A program made the position numbers and the translations under genes. Source: Niastella vici (GTDB taxonomy: Bacteria > Bacteroidota > Bacteroidia > Chitinophagales > Chitinophagaceae). Taken from it: a stretch of DNA of 64,000 nucleotides. Every line of letters starts with the position of its first letter. Position 1 is the stretch's first letter. Positions 54,310 through 64,000 of this stretch are shown one piece after another. The notes under the pieces were generated by a model, which had not been told where the DNA came from, did not search any database, and worked only from the letters and a program-made list of their open reading frames with translations. The DNA is taken from NCBI RefSeq assembly GCF_002077945.1, contig NZ_LVYD01000013.1, positions 372,001 through 436,000 on the forward strand, in the 5' to 3' direction.

Positions 54310-55089
54310 ATGCAACCTGATAAAAAAATATATTTTCTCTCCGACTTTCATTTAGGTAGTCCCGACCATGCAGCCAGCCTGGTGCGGGAAAAACGCATTG
54401 TTGAGTTTTTGGAAGAAATACGAAAAGATGCAGCCCTGATCTTTATCGTGGGCGATATGTTCGATTTCTGGTACGAATACCGTACTGTTGTGCCACGGGG
54501 ATATGTACGCTTACTGGGAAAGCTAGCCGAAATAACCGACTCAGGTATTCCCATACATTTCTTTGTAGGCAATCACGACATGTGGATGAAGAGTTATTTT
54601 CAGCAGGAGCTGAACATCCCTGTTTATTTTGAGCCCCGCGCTTTTGAATTCAATCATAAAAAATTCTGGGTTGGTCATGGTGATGGCCTGGGGCCTGGCG
54701 ATCATGGTTACAAATTCATGAAGAAGATCTTCCGCAGCCCTGTATGCCAGTGGTTATTTGGTATTTTACCACCCTATATAGGAATGGGGTTGGCCAATTA
54801 CCTCAGCCGCAGAAGCCGCACCGTAACCGGTAACGCAGATGATAAATTCTATGGGGAAGAAGGGGAGTGGCTGATCACTTATTGCAAAGACATTCTTAAA
54901 GCGCAGCATTACGATTACCTCGTATTCGGGCACCGGCACCTGCCCATTGATTTCACTCTAAAGGGTGGCAGCCGGTATATTAACCTGGGCGACTGGATCA
55001 GGTATTATACTTATGCCGTTTTCGATGGACAACATCTGGTACTTAAAACCCGTTATCCTGAACTGGAAAACAAAATCGTTCGCCATTAG
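54310..55089 (+). CDS. lpxH: UDP-2,3-diacylglucosamine diphosphatase (LpxH-like metallophosphoesterase)
   Basis: 259 residues. Metallophosphoesterase motifs in order: DFHLGSPDH, GDMFDFWYEY, GNHDMWM, GHGDGLGPGD and FGHRHLP. This set fits LpxH, which forms lipid X in lipid A synthesis at the membrane surface; Bacteroidota commonly carry this form. The start ATG directly follows the GGCT stop (TAAATG), and the next gene starts inside its last codon, so translation is coupled. Confidence 0.92.
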   Translation: MQPDKKIYFLSDFHLGSPDHAASLVREKRIVEFLEEIRKDAALIFIVGDMFDFWYEYRTVVPRGYVRLLGKLAEITDSGIPIHFFVGNHDMWMKSYFQQELNIPVYFEPRAFEFNHKKFWVGHGDGLGPGDHGYKFMKKIFRSPVCQWLFGILPPYIGMGLANYLSRRSRTVTGNADDKFYGEEGEWLITYCKDILKAQHYDYLVFGHRHLPIDFTLKGGSRYINLGDWIRYYTYAVFDGQHLVLKTRYPELENKIVRH

Positions 55090-55916
55090 TGTTCCGCTCG
55101 TTGATCATATTAACCACTTTTTTATATTGGTGCAAGACAGCCTGCGCACAAACCACTACGCTAACAACCGATACATTTTTTGTATTTAACAGGCTCGCCG
55201 GCGATCAGGTAACCGATTTTACCGTCGACAACCTGGGCAACCTGTATATCATAAATAACACCGGACAAATAAAGAAAACAGGCCCGGCCGGTGATTCCAT
55301 TGCCGTATTCAATAATGTACGGCAATATGGAAAGTTGTACCTGATGGATGTTACAAATCCCCTGCGTGTTTTACTATACTATCGCGATTTTGGTACCATC
55401 GTTGTTTTGGACCGGTTTTTGAACACCCGGACCACCATAGATCTTCGAAAACAGCAGTTATTTCAGGTAAATGCAATTGGCCAGTCATATGATAATAACA
55501 TTTGGGTATATGATGAGCTCGAAAGCAAATTAAAACGGATCGGGGAAGATGGCCGCATACTTGACCAGTCGACCGATTTCAGGTTGATCGTGGATTCAGC
55601 TCCTTCACCACAATTTATTGTTGACCAGAACCGGTTGGTATACCTGTACGATTCATTGAAAGGCGTTTATTTATTCGATTATTACGGCGCTTTCAAGAAC
55701 CGCATTCAGTTAAAAGGCTGGACCGACTTTACCGTAATTGGTAATGCCATGTATGGGAGAGATGCCAATATGTTGTACCGCTATGAACCCGGCACCCTGA
55801 ACCTGCAGAATTACCCCATTCCGGTTTGTATGCAGGATGCGCAAAAAATAGAGATAACACCCGGCAACCTGTATGTGTTGCGTAAAAACCGGCTGGAAGT
55901 ATTTTCATATCGCTGA
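55089..55916 (+). CDS. Exported beta-propeller-like protein, unknown
   Basis: 275 residues from a GTG at 55089 that overlaps the lpxH stop by one base (TAGTG). A signal peptide (LIILTTFLYWCKTACAQ) is present. The rest has repeated strands with FTVDNLGNLYIINNTGQIKKTG, WVYDELESKLKRIGEDGRIL, FIVDQNRLVYLYDSLKGVYLF, like NHL/six-bladed propellers but without a clean repeat motif. Position after lpxH suggests a cell-envelope role. I do not recognise a named family. Confidence 0.78.
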   Translation: MFRSLIILTTFLYWCKTACAQTTTLTTDTFFVFNRLAGDQVTDFTVDNLGNLYIINNTGQIKKTGPAGDSIAVFNNVRQYGKLYLMDVTNPLRVLLYYRDFGTIVVLDRFLNTRTTIDLRKQQLFQVNAIGQSYDNNIWVYDELESKLKRIGEDGRILDQSTDFRLIVDSAPSPQFIVDQNRLVYLYDSLKGVYLFDYYGAFKNRIQLKGWTDFTVIGNAMYGRDANMLYRYEPGTLNLQNYPIPVCMQDAQKIEITPGNLYVLRKNRLEVFSYR

Positions 55917-56007
55917 TTGCTTATCATAACATTATAATTTTTTAAAGAAATAGCTTTTTTAAAGTTTATAACTTTGAAAAAGTTTTAAAGCCACTGAATA
56001 ATTAAGA

Positions 56008-57108
56008 ATGGGATCTTTTTTAGATAAGATTTTTCTCGATAACTCAATCAGGAGCTACCTCATTGTAGCCGGATCTTTATTGTTGATCTTTTTATTCAAA
56101 CGATTATTATCGCGTTACATTGCCGGTGTATTATTTGGTGTGGTGCGGCGCATAGTGCGCGGGGTTGATAAATCCTCGTTTGTAAAACTGGTTGTTTCGC
56201 CGCTGGAGGTTTTCCTGTTGGTGCTGTTCAGTATAATTGCACTTGACAAACTTACCTTTCCCAAATTACTGAATGTTGATATTTACAAGGCCAATGTACA
56301 TGAGTTCGTTGATGCCATTTCCATTATTGTTCTCATCATTGCATTCATATGGCTGCTGCTGCGGATCATGGATTTCATAACCATGATATTGCATCACAGG
56401 GCCGATCAAACGAATGACCCTAGCGACAATCAGCTGATCGTTTTTTTCAAGGACTTTTTTAAAGTGGTACTGGTCATTTTGGGCATATTAATGATCCTGA
56501 AATTTGCTTTCCATTATAACATCAGTAATCTGCTTACCGGGCTCAGTATTGCCACAGCGGCCATTGCCCTGGCTACCCGCGAAAGCCTCGAGAACCTGAT
56601 CGCTTCCTTTATCATCTTTTTCGACCGGCCCTTTACCATGGGCGACCAGGTAAAAGTGCATGAGATCACCGGTACGGTAGAACGCATAGGTTTGCGAAGC
56701 ACTCGTATCAGGACCGATCAAAAGACCTACGTTACAGTTCCCAATAAACAAATGGTCGACAGTATTCTCGATAATTTATCTCTTCGCTCCCAGCGGCGGG
56801 CATTGGTATTGCTCGAACTGCATGCCGAAACGCCACATGATACCGTAAACCAGTTTGTGCAACGGGTGAAGAATGTTTTTAACCAGCGAAAAGACAAGGT
56901 TGAAAATCATATGGTATTCCTGGCAGATATTTCTAAGAATGCTTTCATCATACATGTTGAATTCTTCACTGCACCTATTCCGGTAGCCGATTTTAACGAA
57001 TTGCGGCAACAGGTGAACCTTACGCTCATCAACCTGATGGAAGAAATGAATATCAGGCTGGCCACCAAAGAAGAGGGTGGTAAAGTGGAAGCCAAACAAA
57101 TTGTGTAA
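56008..57108 (+). CDS. MscS family mechanosensitive ion channel
   Basis: 366 residues. Four helices in the N-terminal part (LIVAGSLLLIFLF; SPLEVFLLVLFSIIALD; ISIIVLIIAFIWLLLRIM; VLVILGILMILKF) are followed by the pore helix with small residues (GLSIATAAIALATRESLENLIASFIIFFDRPF) and the MscS domain (GDQVKVHEITGTVERIGLRSTRIRTDQKTYVTVPN). It opens under membrane tension to release solutes. The convergent lipocalin-like gene ends 15 bases downstream. Confidence 0.93.
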   Translation: MGSFLDKIFLDNSIRSYLIVAGSLLLIFLFKRLLSRYIAGVLFGVVRRIVRGVDKSSFVKLVVSPLEVFLLVLFSIIALDKLTFPKLLNVDIYKANVHEFVDAISIIVLIIAFIWLLLRIMDFITMILHHRADQTNDPSDNQLIVFFKDFFKVVLVILGILMILKFAFHYNISNLLTGLSIATAAIALATRESLENLIASFIIFFDRPFTMGDQVKVHEITGTVERIGLRSTRIRTDQKTYVTVPNKQMVDSILDNLSLRSQRRALVLLELHAETPHDTVNQFVQRVKNVFNQRKDKVENHMVFLADISKNAFIIHVEFFTAPIPVADFNELRQQVNLTLINLMEEMNIRLATKEEGGKVEAKQIV

Positions 57109-57123
57109 AAGAGTAAAGGCTGC

Positions 57124-57651
57124 TTACATTTTCTTTAAAGTGAACTTGCTTTGTTTTATACCGGGCTCTTCGGAAGGAATTTCTATTGTCAATTTATCGG
57201 CCTGAAGGGTGTGCACTTTCAACGACATGGTGCGGTATGCTTTGCTAAGGCCGTCGAAAGAAGTTAATACAATTGACTGGTTATTGGGCCCCAGCGAATA
57301 AGTGCCTTTGTACTGGGCGTTGTTTTCGTTGCTGCCCGTCCACACAAAGGATTTGTCTTTATTGAAGATCAGTTTAAACCGGATGGCCGCTGCTGCGGTG
57401 AGCACTTTGCGAAGTTCCTGCCGCATGCGTATACTGTCTGTTTTTAAAATGGCCTGTACTTTATTCTTTTGTTTGAAATTGTCGACCATGTATTTCATGC
57501 TGGCGGCGGTATCCTGAAAATCGAGCAGGCGGTCTGTTGTTTCCCATCGAACTACATACCAGTTGCCGGGAAGTATATTATCAGACACGGATTGTGCATG
57601 GGCGTGATACTGACAAATCAGGGTAAGAGCTATGGACATATATTTCCACAT
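57124..57651 (-). CDS. Exported lipocalin-like protein, unknown
   Basis: 175 residues. A signal peptide ends near CQYHAHAQSV; an internal ATG four codons on is an alternative start. The motif LPGNWYVVRWETTDR resembles lipocalin GxW starts, and RFKLIFNKDKSFVWTGSNENNAQYKGTYSLGPNNQSIVLT fits the lipocalin_like pattern of Bacteroidota secreted proteins. A ligand cannot be proposed. It is monocistronic, convergent with the MscS gene. Confidence 0.75.
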   Translation of the reverse strand: MWKYMSIALTLICQYHAHAQSVSDNILPGNWYVVRWETTDRLLDFQDTAASMKYMVDNFKQKNKVQAILKTDSIRMRQELRKVLTAAAAIRFKLIFNKDKSFVWTGSNENNAQYKGTYSLGPNNQSIVLTSFDGLSKAYRTMSLKVHTLQADKLTIEIPSEEPGIKQSKFTLKKM

Positions 57652-57750
57652 AGAAGGCGAATTGTTACATGGAATTTACAGATTTTTTAAGAACGCGAAA
57701 TAAAACTTTTCCGCATCAATTGAGTATAGATTACATAATGAATTTTACTA

Positions 57751-58329
57751 CTACAACGCGGCTTTTATTTCAAGCAAAAATCCTTTAAGTGATTGCAGTG
57801 ACTGGATCATTTCAAAATGTTCTTTCGCCCTTGAGCTTTTCTTCAGAAAATCCTTTGCGCCTTCGATGGTAAGTTTACGGCGGCGTAACAGATCATAGAT
57901 CAGTTCCAGATTTTTAATATCAACCGGTCTGAAATGGCGGTCGCCTTTGCGGTTCTTGCGGGGTTGAATGATATCGAATTCATTTTCCCAAAAGCGAAGT
58001 AGCGACTGGTTCACCCCGAACATGTCGGCCACTTCTCCAATGGAGTAATACTGGCGTTGGAACAGGGTTTCATCGTCGGGGATATTTACCAGGTCAGCCT
58101 CGGCATCGAGGGCTTTTAACGATTTGCGGCCCCGGGTCGATTTTTTGGCAGGCACAGTTGCCGGTTCCTGCTCCGGTTCTGCCTCTACAGGCTCCGGAGC
58201 GCTGTTTTTAACGGCTTCCGGTTCCGTTTTTAATGTTTTTACCCGTACCCCCACAGACGCTTCATTTTCCGGCGAGGAAGGCACTTCACTGAATTCAAAT
58301 GTAATCTGGGAGTAATTGCGGTTGTCCAT
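57751..58329 (-). CDS. MerR family transcriptional regulator
   Basis: 192 residues from the ATG at 58329 (MDNRNYSQITFEFSEVPSSP); a longer frame upstream would not give a normal N-terminus. The first 90 residues are acidic and Pro/Glu-rich, unusual for MerR. The HTH then reads YYSIGEVADMFGVNQSLLRFWENEF, followed by the wing (RKGDRHFRPVDIKNLELIYDLLRRRKLTIEGAKDFLKK) and a short end without metal-binding cysteines. Bacteroidota carry such proteins widely, with unknown targets. It is divergent from gyrB. Confidence 0.88.
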   Translation of the reverse strand: MDNRNYSQITFEFSEVPSSPENEASVGVRVKTLKTEPEAVKNSAPEPVEAEPEQEPATVPAKKSTRGRKSLKALDAEADLVNIPDDETLFQRQYYSIGEVADMFGVNQSLLRFWENEFDIIQPRKNRKGDRHFRPVDIKNLELIYDLLRRRKLTIEGAKDFLKKSSRAKEHFEMIQSLQSLKGFLLEIKAAL

Positions 58330-58554
58330 AATTCCAATTGATAACCTGGTAAAATTGTATAAGCTATCAAATATCGTGCAGTAAAGGTACAAAGGCCAAA
58401 ACGCGGGTATTGGCACAACTTATCAACGATTGTTAAATAATGTGGAAAACTGGTTCTTTTATTGCTTAAAACACAGGCTGTTGGGGCTTTTGAGGTCAGG
58501 AAAAAAGTTCATAAAAAGGGGACCTAAATAAGGGCAAAACCCTTTAATTTTTAG

Positions 58555-58562
58555 TAAATTTG
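58555..58562 (+). promoter_or_regulatory. -7 element TAAATTTG before gyrB
   Basis: It matches TAnnTTTG, 45 bases before the ATG. No good -33 TTG is seen about 20 bases upstream. Confidence 0.5.
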
Positions 58563-58571
58563 CAGGATTAA

Positions 58572-60596
<2,025 letters not shown>

Positions 60597-60921
60597 GAAT
60601 AATTAGCTGGTTTAATATTCCCGCATAGCGGGACATGTTGTGCTAATGAAAACAAATTATGATTTTCATTAGCACATTTTGTTTTTAGTCGTGTAAGCGT
60701 CTGTGGCACGCAATTAATTTGAAGAACAGACATTAACTAATTATAACATTTACAAATTACAAATGGCTTATTAGCATAACTTGTTCAGACTTTAGCGGGG
60801 AATATCACATTGGCATATCGGATTTTCTTATCTTTAAACACTATTTTAGTGTTCTGGCTAAGATTTTGTAAGAGAAGATGTCAACTTTTAAAATCTACTA
60901 ACTACGTAAAAGAACTAAACT
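60597..60921. other. Spacer between gyrB and the 68-residue gene
   Basis: 325 AT-rich bases with the gyrB terminator at 60639 and a short CCCGC-ATA-GCGGG stem at about 60620-60632. A TAAGATTTTG stretch near 60861 could belong to a promoter for the next gene but does not fit exactly. Confidence 0.4.
60639..60686 (+). terminator. Rho-independent terminator after gyrB
   Basis: The 14-bp perfect stem TGTGCTAATGAAAA / TTTTCATTAGCACA (60639-60676) is followed by TTTTGTTTTT. Confidence 0.85.
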
Positions 60922-61128
60922 ATGTCGGAAATTACGCTCACTGCATACAACGTAAAAACAAAAGAAAAGAATGTGCCTATTCAGGATGCAGTTATTACCA
61001 AAACTGCCAAAGGCGCTTATATGGCACAGGGACATGATGGCAAAGGAAATAAATTAACCACGTTACTGGGCGAAGAAAAAGCATTGGCAGCCATAAAAGC
61101 CGGTGTTGCCAAACAAGGCTGGGAATAA
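60922..61128 (+). CDS. Small conserved-looking protein, unknown
   Basis: 68 residues (MSEITLTAYNVKTKEKNVPI to GVAKQGWE), soluble, with no signal or membrane span. The composition is ordinary and the frame has its own terminator at 61145. The middle KTAKGAYMAQGHDGKGNKLTTLLGEEKALAAIKAG suggests a small globular fold. I do not recognise a family. Confidence 0.65.
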   Translation: MSEITLTAYNVKTKEKNVPIQDAVITKTAKGAYMAQGHDGKGNKLTTLLGEEKALAAIKAGVAKQGWE

Positions 61129-61144
61129 TTACATTATAAAGAAG

Positions 61145-61200
61145 AAAGTCAGCATACAGCCTACATGAAATGTAACTGGGTGCTGACTTTCGGTCTTTTT
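61145..61200 (+). terminator. Rho-independent terminator
   Basis: AAAGTCAGCA pairs perfectly with TGCTGACTTT across a 26-base loop, then CGGTCTTTTT. It closes the 68-residue gene. Confidence 0.78.
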
Positions 61201-61214
61201 ACTTATTGAGTGAA

Positions 61215-62414
61215 TCAGATAAAGTTCAGGTAATCATACTGGCTGCCTAATATCTTTTTGTCATCTGCCTGCAGCCATTTATTCAGGATCGTTGCATATA
61301 CATTTTTAAAATCTACTTTGTATTTCAGGTCTCCTTCCTGCAGGTCGGCCAGGTCGGGCAATGCATTTAATACGCCCTTTTGCTGCAAACCACCACTCAC
61401 CAGGAACATATTATTGGCCGTGCCATGATCGGTTCCGCCACTGGCATTTTGCGATACCCGGCGGCCAAATTCAGAAAAGGTCATAAGCATTACATCCTGA
61501 AAACGATTATTACTTTTGAGGTCTTTTACAAATGCGGTAATGGCCTCGTTCATTTCGGTGAATAATCTTTTTTGCTGTCCTTCCTGCGCCACATGCGTAT
61601 CAAAACTTCCCAGCGACAGGTAGTATACCTTGGTGTTGATGTCTGAAAAAATAAGGCTGGCAATTGTTTTCAGGCTATTGCCTATATCTGACCGGGGATA
61701 GTCGGTACTGCTTGGGTGAATACGGCTTTGTTTATAAATATAATCAGCACTGCTCACCGTTTCGGCCATTGTTTTATACAGATAGTCAACCGGTTTTTCA
61801 TCATTATTGACAGCATGGCTTGCCGCCACTTCTTTAAAATATTTTTCATTGCTCGAAGTGAACAGCCGCCGGGGATCTTTCATGGCTAATCCTTTTACAT
61901 GTTCACCTTTCATTGCCAGGCTTAACACATCGTCTATTTCAAGGGCTTGTGTGGGTTTATCGCAACCGGCACATTGCGCATCGAGATAACGGCCTACCCA
62001 ACCTGAATACACATACTCATTACTATTGCTGGCGCTGTGCCATATATCCATGCTTCTGAAATGTGACCTGTCGGGATTGGGATATCCCACGCTGTTCAAA
62101 ATACCCAGGCTGCCATCATTGTACAGGTCTTTTAAGCCGGTTAATGCCGGATGCAGGCCCACTTCATCGGTTAACAACAAGGCTTGTTCTTTGGTAATTC
62201 CAAGGCGGGGCCGTGATTTATAGTAGATGTCATTTCGAACAGGTATTACGGTATTCAGGCCATCGTTACCGCCGCTTAATTGTAAAACCACCACCACTTT
62301 ATTGCCGGGTGGCACCAATGCTGGCCGTTCAAAGGCTTTTAAAAATTTGGGCAGCATCATAGATGCTGTGGCAAGAGAGCCTATTTGTAAAAATTCTTTG
62401 CGTTTTATGATCAT
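61215..62414 (-). CDS. DUF1501 family exported protein
   Basis: 399 residues. The N-terminus MIIKRKEFLQIGSLATASMML resembles a Tat signal with Lys-Arg in place of the twin Arg. The body has VVVVLQLSGGNDGLNTVIPV, then YNDGSLGILNSVGYPNPDRSHFRSMDIWHS, VYYLSLGSFDTHVAQEGQQ and MLMTFSEFGRRVSQNASGGTDHGTANNMF, all DUF1501 marks; the fold is related to alkaline phosphatase/sulfatase. Function is unknown. It lies 31 bases after the DUF1800 gene, a constant partner. Confidence 0.92.
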   Translation of the reverse strand: MIIKRKEFLQIGSLATASMMLPKFLKAFERPALVPPGNKVVVVLQLSGGNDGLNTVIPVRNDIYYKSRPRLGITKEQALLLTDEVGLHPALTGLKDLYNDGSLGILNSVGYPNPDRSHFRSMDIWHSASNSNEYVYSGWVGRYLDAQCAGCDKPTQALEIDDVLSLAMKGEHVKGLAMKDPRRLFTSSNEKYFKEVAASHAVNNDEKPVDYLYKTMAETVSSADYIYKQSRIHPSSTDYPRSDIGNSLKTIASLIFSDINTKVYYLSLGSFDTHVAQEGQQKRLFTEMNEAITAFVKDLKSNNRFQDVMLMTFSEFGRRVSQNASGGTDHGTANNMFLVSGGLQQKGVLNALPDLADLQEGDLKYKVDFKNVYATILNKWLQADDKKILGSQYDYLNFI

Positions 62415-62445
62415 ACAATAAGTTCTTGGGTTGTTAAGGTTTCTA

Positions 62446-63894
62446 TTAGCATAATTGATATTCCGGTGAGCTCATCAATTGAATGGTAGCTGTCTTGATA
62501 TAGCTTTCCCGGCTTGAGGCGTCAACATATTTGTTCAGTATTTTTTCATCGACGGGTGGAGCGCCCTGTATCAATATGCCCGAGATGGAGCTCAGTAATT
62601 TTTCGCGTGGCACTTTCTCAAATTTCTTCAGATAGGTTTCCCAGTCTACTGCAGCTGAAATTACCTGGCCGCCTTTTTTACCCATTCCCTTCTTATTTAC
62701 ATCCATCATGCCCATCATTTGGTCGTCGTCATCTTTTGGTTTCAGGGCTACTTCATCATTATCAAAGATCAATTGGGGGATGCGCAGGCGGAACATCAGT
62801 GAACTACTGTCGATCCAGTTTTTACCACCGGGCCAGCCGGCTACGTTGGGCGGGTAAAACAGGATCTGACCCAATATTCGTTGTAATAACAGTTGTACCT
62901 GTTCGTTTTCGAGTTTCATGGGCAATGCCCGGCGAATGCCAACGATCAATTCAACCGGCGATTTAATTCTGCAGCCGATGTTTTGGGCATCGTAGAACCA
63001 GTCGCTGGTGAATATATCGGTCATCAATTCCTTTATATCATAATGGCTTTGATAAAAACGGTCGGCCAGCCACGTTACATGCCCTTCATCGGGTACATCG
63101 TTCACAAAGTAGCGGTATATTTTGCGGGTAATATAAGTGGCAGTTTGTTTATGCTGCAGTAAAATGTTCAGCACATCATCGCCATCGAAATTGCCTGTTT
63201 TGCCCAGTACGGTCTTTGTGCCATCGTCGTGCTGAAATTTTCTGAAGGCAAATTCGCCGCTCATGGTAGCACCCCAGCCGGTAAATGCGCGGGCCGCTTC
63301 TTTAATATCATTCTCAGTATAATTGCCCCGGCCCATAGTAAACAGCTCCATCACTTCACGGGCAAAATTCTCATTGGGATGACCCTTTTTATTTTGATTA
63401 TTGTTGAGGAAATTGATCATGGAAGCGCTTTTGCTCACTTCGCGTAACAGGTCGCCAAAATTGCCCAGTGCATTTTGGCGGATGATATCCAGCAGTTGTT
63501 GCTGGTAAAGTATATTAAGGTTGCGGCAGGCAAAATGGCCATGCCAGAAAAGGGCCATCTTTTCCCGTAACTGTTGTTCACTGTTCACCATCTGGTTAAG
63601 CCAGGTGAGGTTGAGACTTTTTATGTTTTCACGTGATTGCTGGCGAAGCTTTCTGCGCTGCATTTCGTCTTCATCGCGTTTGCGCATGCCCGCTTCCTGT
63701 ATGCCCATTACAAGCCCTTTGATGGCGTTGTCGGCAACATCGATCATGTCGGGGCCTTTTGCAGATGCTTTGAACAGTGAGTTAACGTAGGATTTATGCG
63801 AGGCGGTTGCCAACTGTTGAAATTCTTCGGCCATTGGGCCAAAGCCGGCACGCCATAGAAGGTGTTGATTTTTCAACTGGGGTGTTACAATCAT
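62446..63894 (-). CDS. DUF1800 family protein
   Basis: 482 residues. The start MIVTPQLKNQHLLWRAGFGP is typical. The helical body includes MALFWHGHFACRN, NFAREVMELFTMGRGNYTENDIKEAARAFTGW, YFVNDVPDEGHVTWLAD and FYPPNVAGWPGGKNWIDSSSLMFRL. There is no signal peptide, unlike its DUF1501 partner. The pair occurs widely in Bacteroidota, Planctomycetes and other groups, with no established function. A stretch rich in Lys, Asp, Gly and Met (KPKDDDDQMMGMMD) lies near the end. Confidence 0.93.
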   Translation of the reverse strand: MIVTPQLKNQHLLWRAGFGPMAEEFQQLATASHKSYVNSLFKASAKGPDMIDVADNAIKGLVMGIQEAGMRKRDEDEMQRRKLRQQSRENIKSLNLTWLNQMVNSEQQLREKMALFWHGHFACRNLNILYQQQLLDIIRQNALGNFGDLLREVSKSASMINFLNNNQNKKGHPNENFAREVMELFTMGRGNYTENDIKEAARAFTGWGATMSGEFAFRKFQHDDGTKTVLGKTGNFDGDDVLNILLQHKQTATYITRKIYRYFVNDVPDEGHVTWLADRFYQSHYDIKELMTDIFTSDWFYDAQNIGCRIKSPVELIVGIRRALPMKLENEQVQLLLQRILGQILFYPPNVAGWPGGKNWIDSSSLMFRLRIPQLIFDNDEVALKPKDDDDQMMGMMDVNKKGMGKKGGQVISAAVDWETYLKKFEKVPREKLLSSISGILIQGAPPVDEKILNKYVDASSRESYIKTATIQLMSSPEYQLC

Positions 63895-64000
63895 TATGGG
63901 CGTTTTGCCTGTGACTGAACCAATTGTTAAAAGTTTAACGAATTATTGCAAATTAATCTGCTCTTGATAAGAACCGCTCAGGAGTTGCGGCTTTTTGCAA

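Overview
The window looks like ordinary chromosome from a Bacteroidota bacterium, most likely a Chitinophagaceae member close to Niastella or Chitinophaga; the genus is an inference from memory of protein styles. The evidence is the gliding genes gldE and gldD beside mutY and ssb, a 31-codon AURKAIP1/COX24-type ribosomal protein, a DUF5777 outer-membrane barrel, a CarB without its C-terminal regulatory domain, and several promoters of the Bacteroidota form (TTG about 20 bases before TAnnTTTG). I saw no rRNA, tRNA, CRISPR array, transposase, integrase or phage gene, and no clear frameshift.

Layout. 1-4.1 kb: the end of an RND efflux adaptor and its inner-membrane pump. 4.2-9 kb: an M16 double-domain peptidase, an AIM24-like protein and a Bax inhibitor-1 protein. 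9-19 kb: mostly minus strand, with a RicT/PSP1 protein, DNA polymerase III delta', a glutathione peroxidase, a beta-helix lipoprotein, ComF and RadA, then a plus-strand YugP peptidase. Wide spacers here hold repeats and hairpins. 19-23 kb: RNase E/G, the 31-residue basic protein, a TPR protein and an HU protein, all minus. 23.4-30.9 kb: mutY, ssb, gldE, gldD, a DUF3109 protein, lutB and a deacetylase-like protein, all plus. 31-34.7 kb: purH and comEC, minus, preceded by a strongly folded spacer.

35-38.8 kb: a conserved small protein, two related seven-helix membrane proteins, a histidine kinase without a sensor domain and its NarL-type regulator. 38.8-46.2 kb: carB, a small membrane protein, an M23 peptidase, a bacterioferritin comigratory peroxidase and a ROK regulator. 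47.1-49.5 kb: a four-gene envelope cluster (haem lipoprotein, OB-fold, YceI, DUF5777 barrel). 49.6-56 kb: birA, rsfS, ftsH, a LUD-domain gene, a GGCT-like gene, lpxH and a secreted protein. 56-60.6 kb: an MscS channel, a secreted protein, a MerR regulator and gyrB. 60.9-63.9 kb: a small protein, then a DUF1501/DUF1800 pair.

Most genes are housekeeping (nucleotide synthesis, DNA repair and replication, proteolysis, ribosome assembly, lipid A). The two best candidates for undescribed systems are the paired seven-helix proteins with a two-component system (35.9-38.7 kb) and the haem lipoprotein/OB/YceI/barrel cluster (47.2-49.5 kb). Three spacers (about 19.5, 34.8 and 46.8 kb) hold terminator-ended hairpin sets that could be small RNAs, and two spacers hold short repeats at helical-turn spacing.
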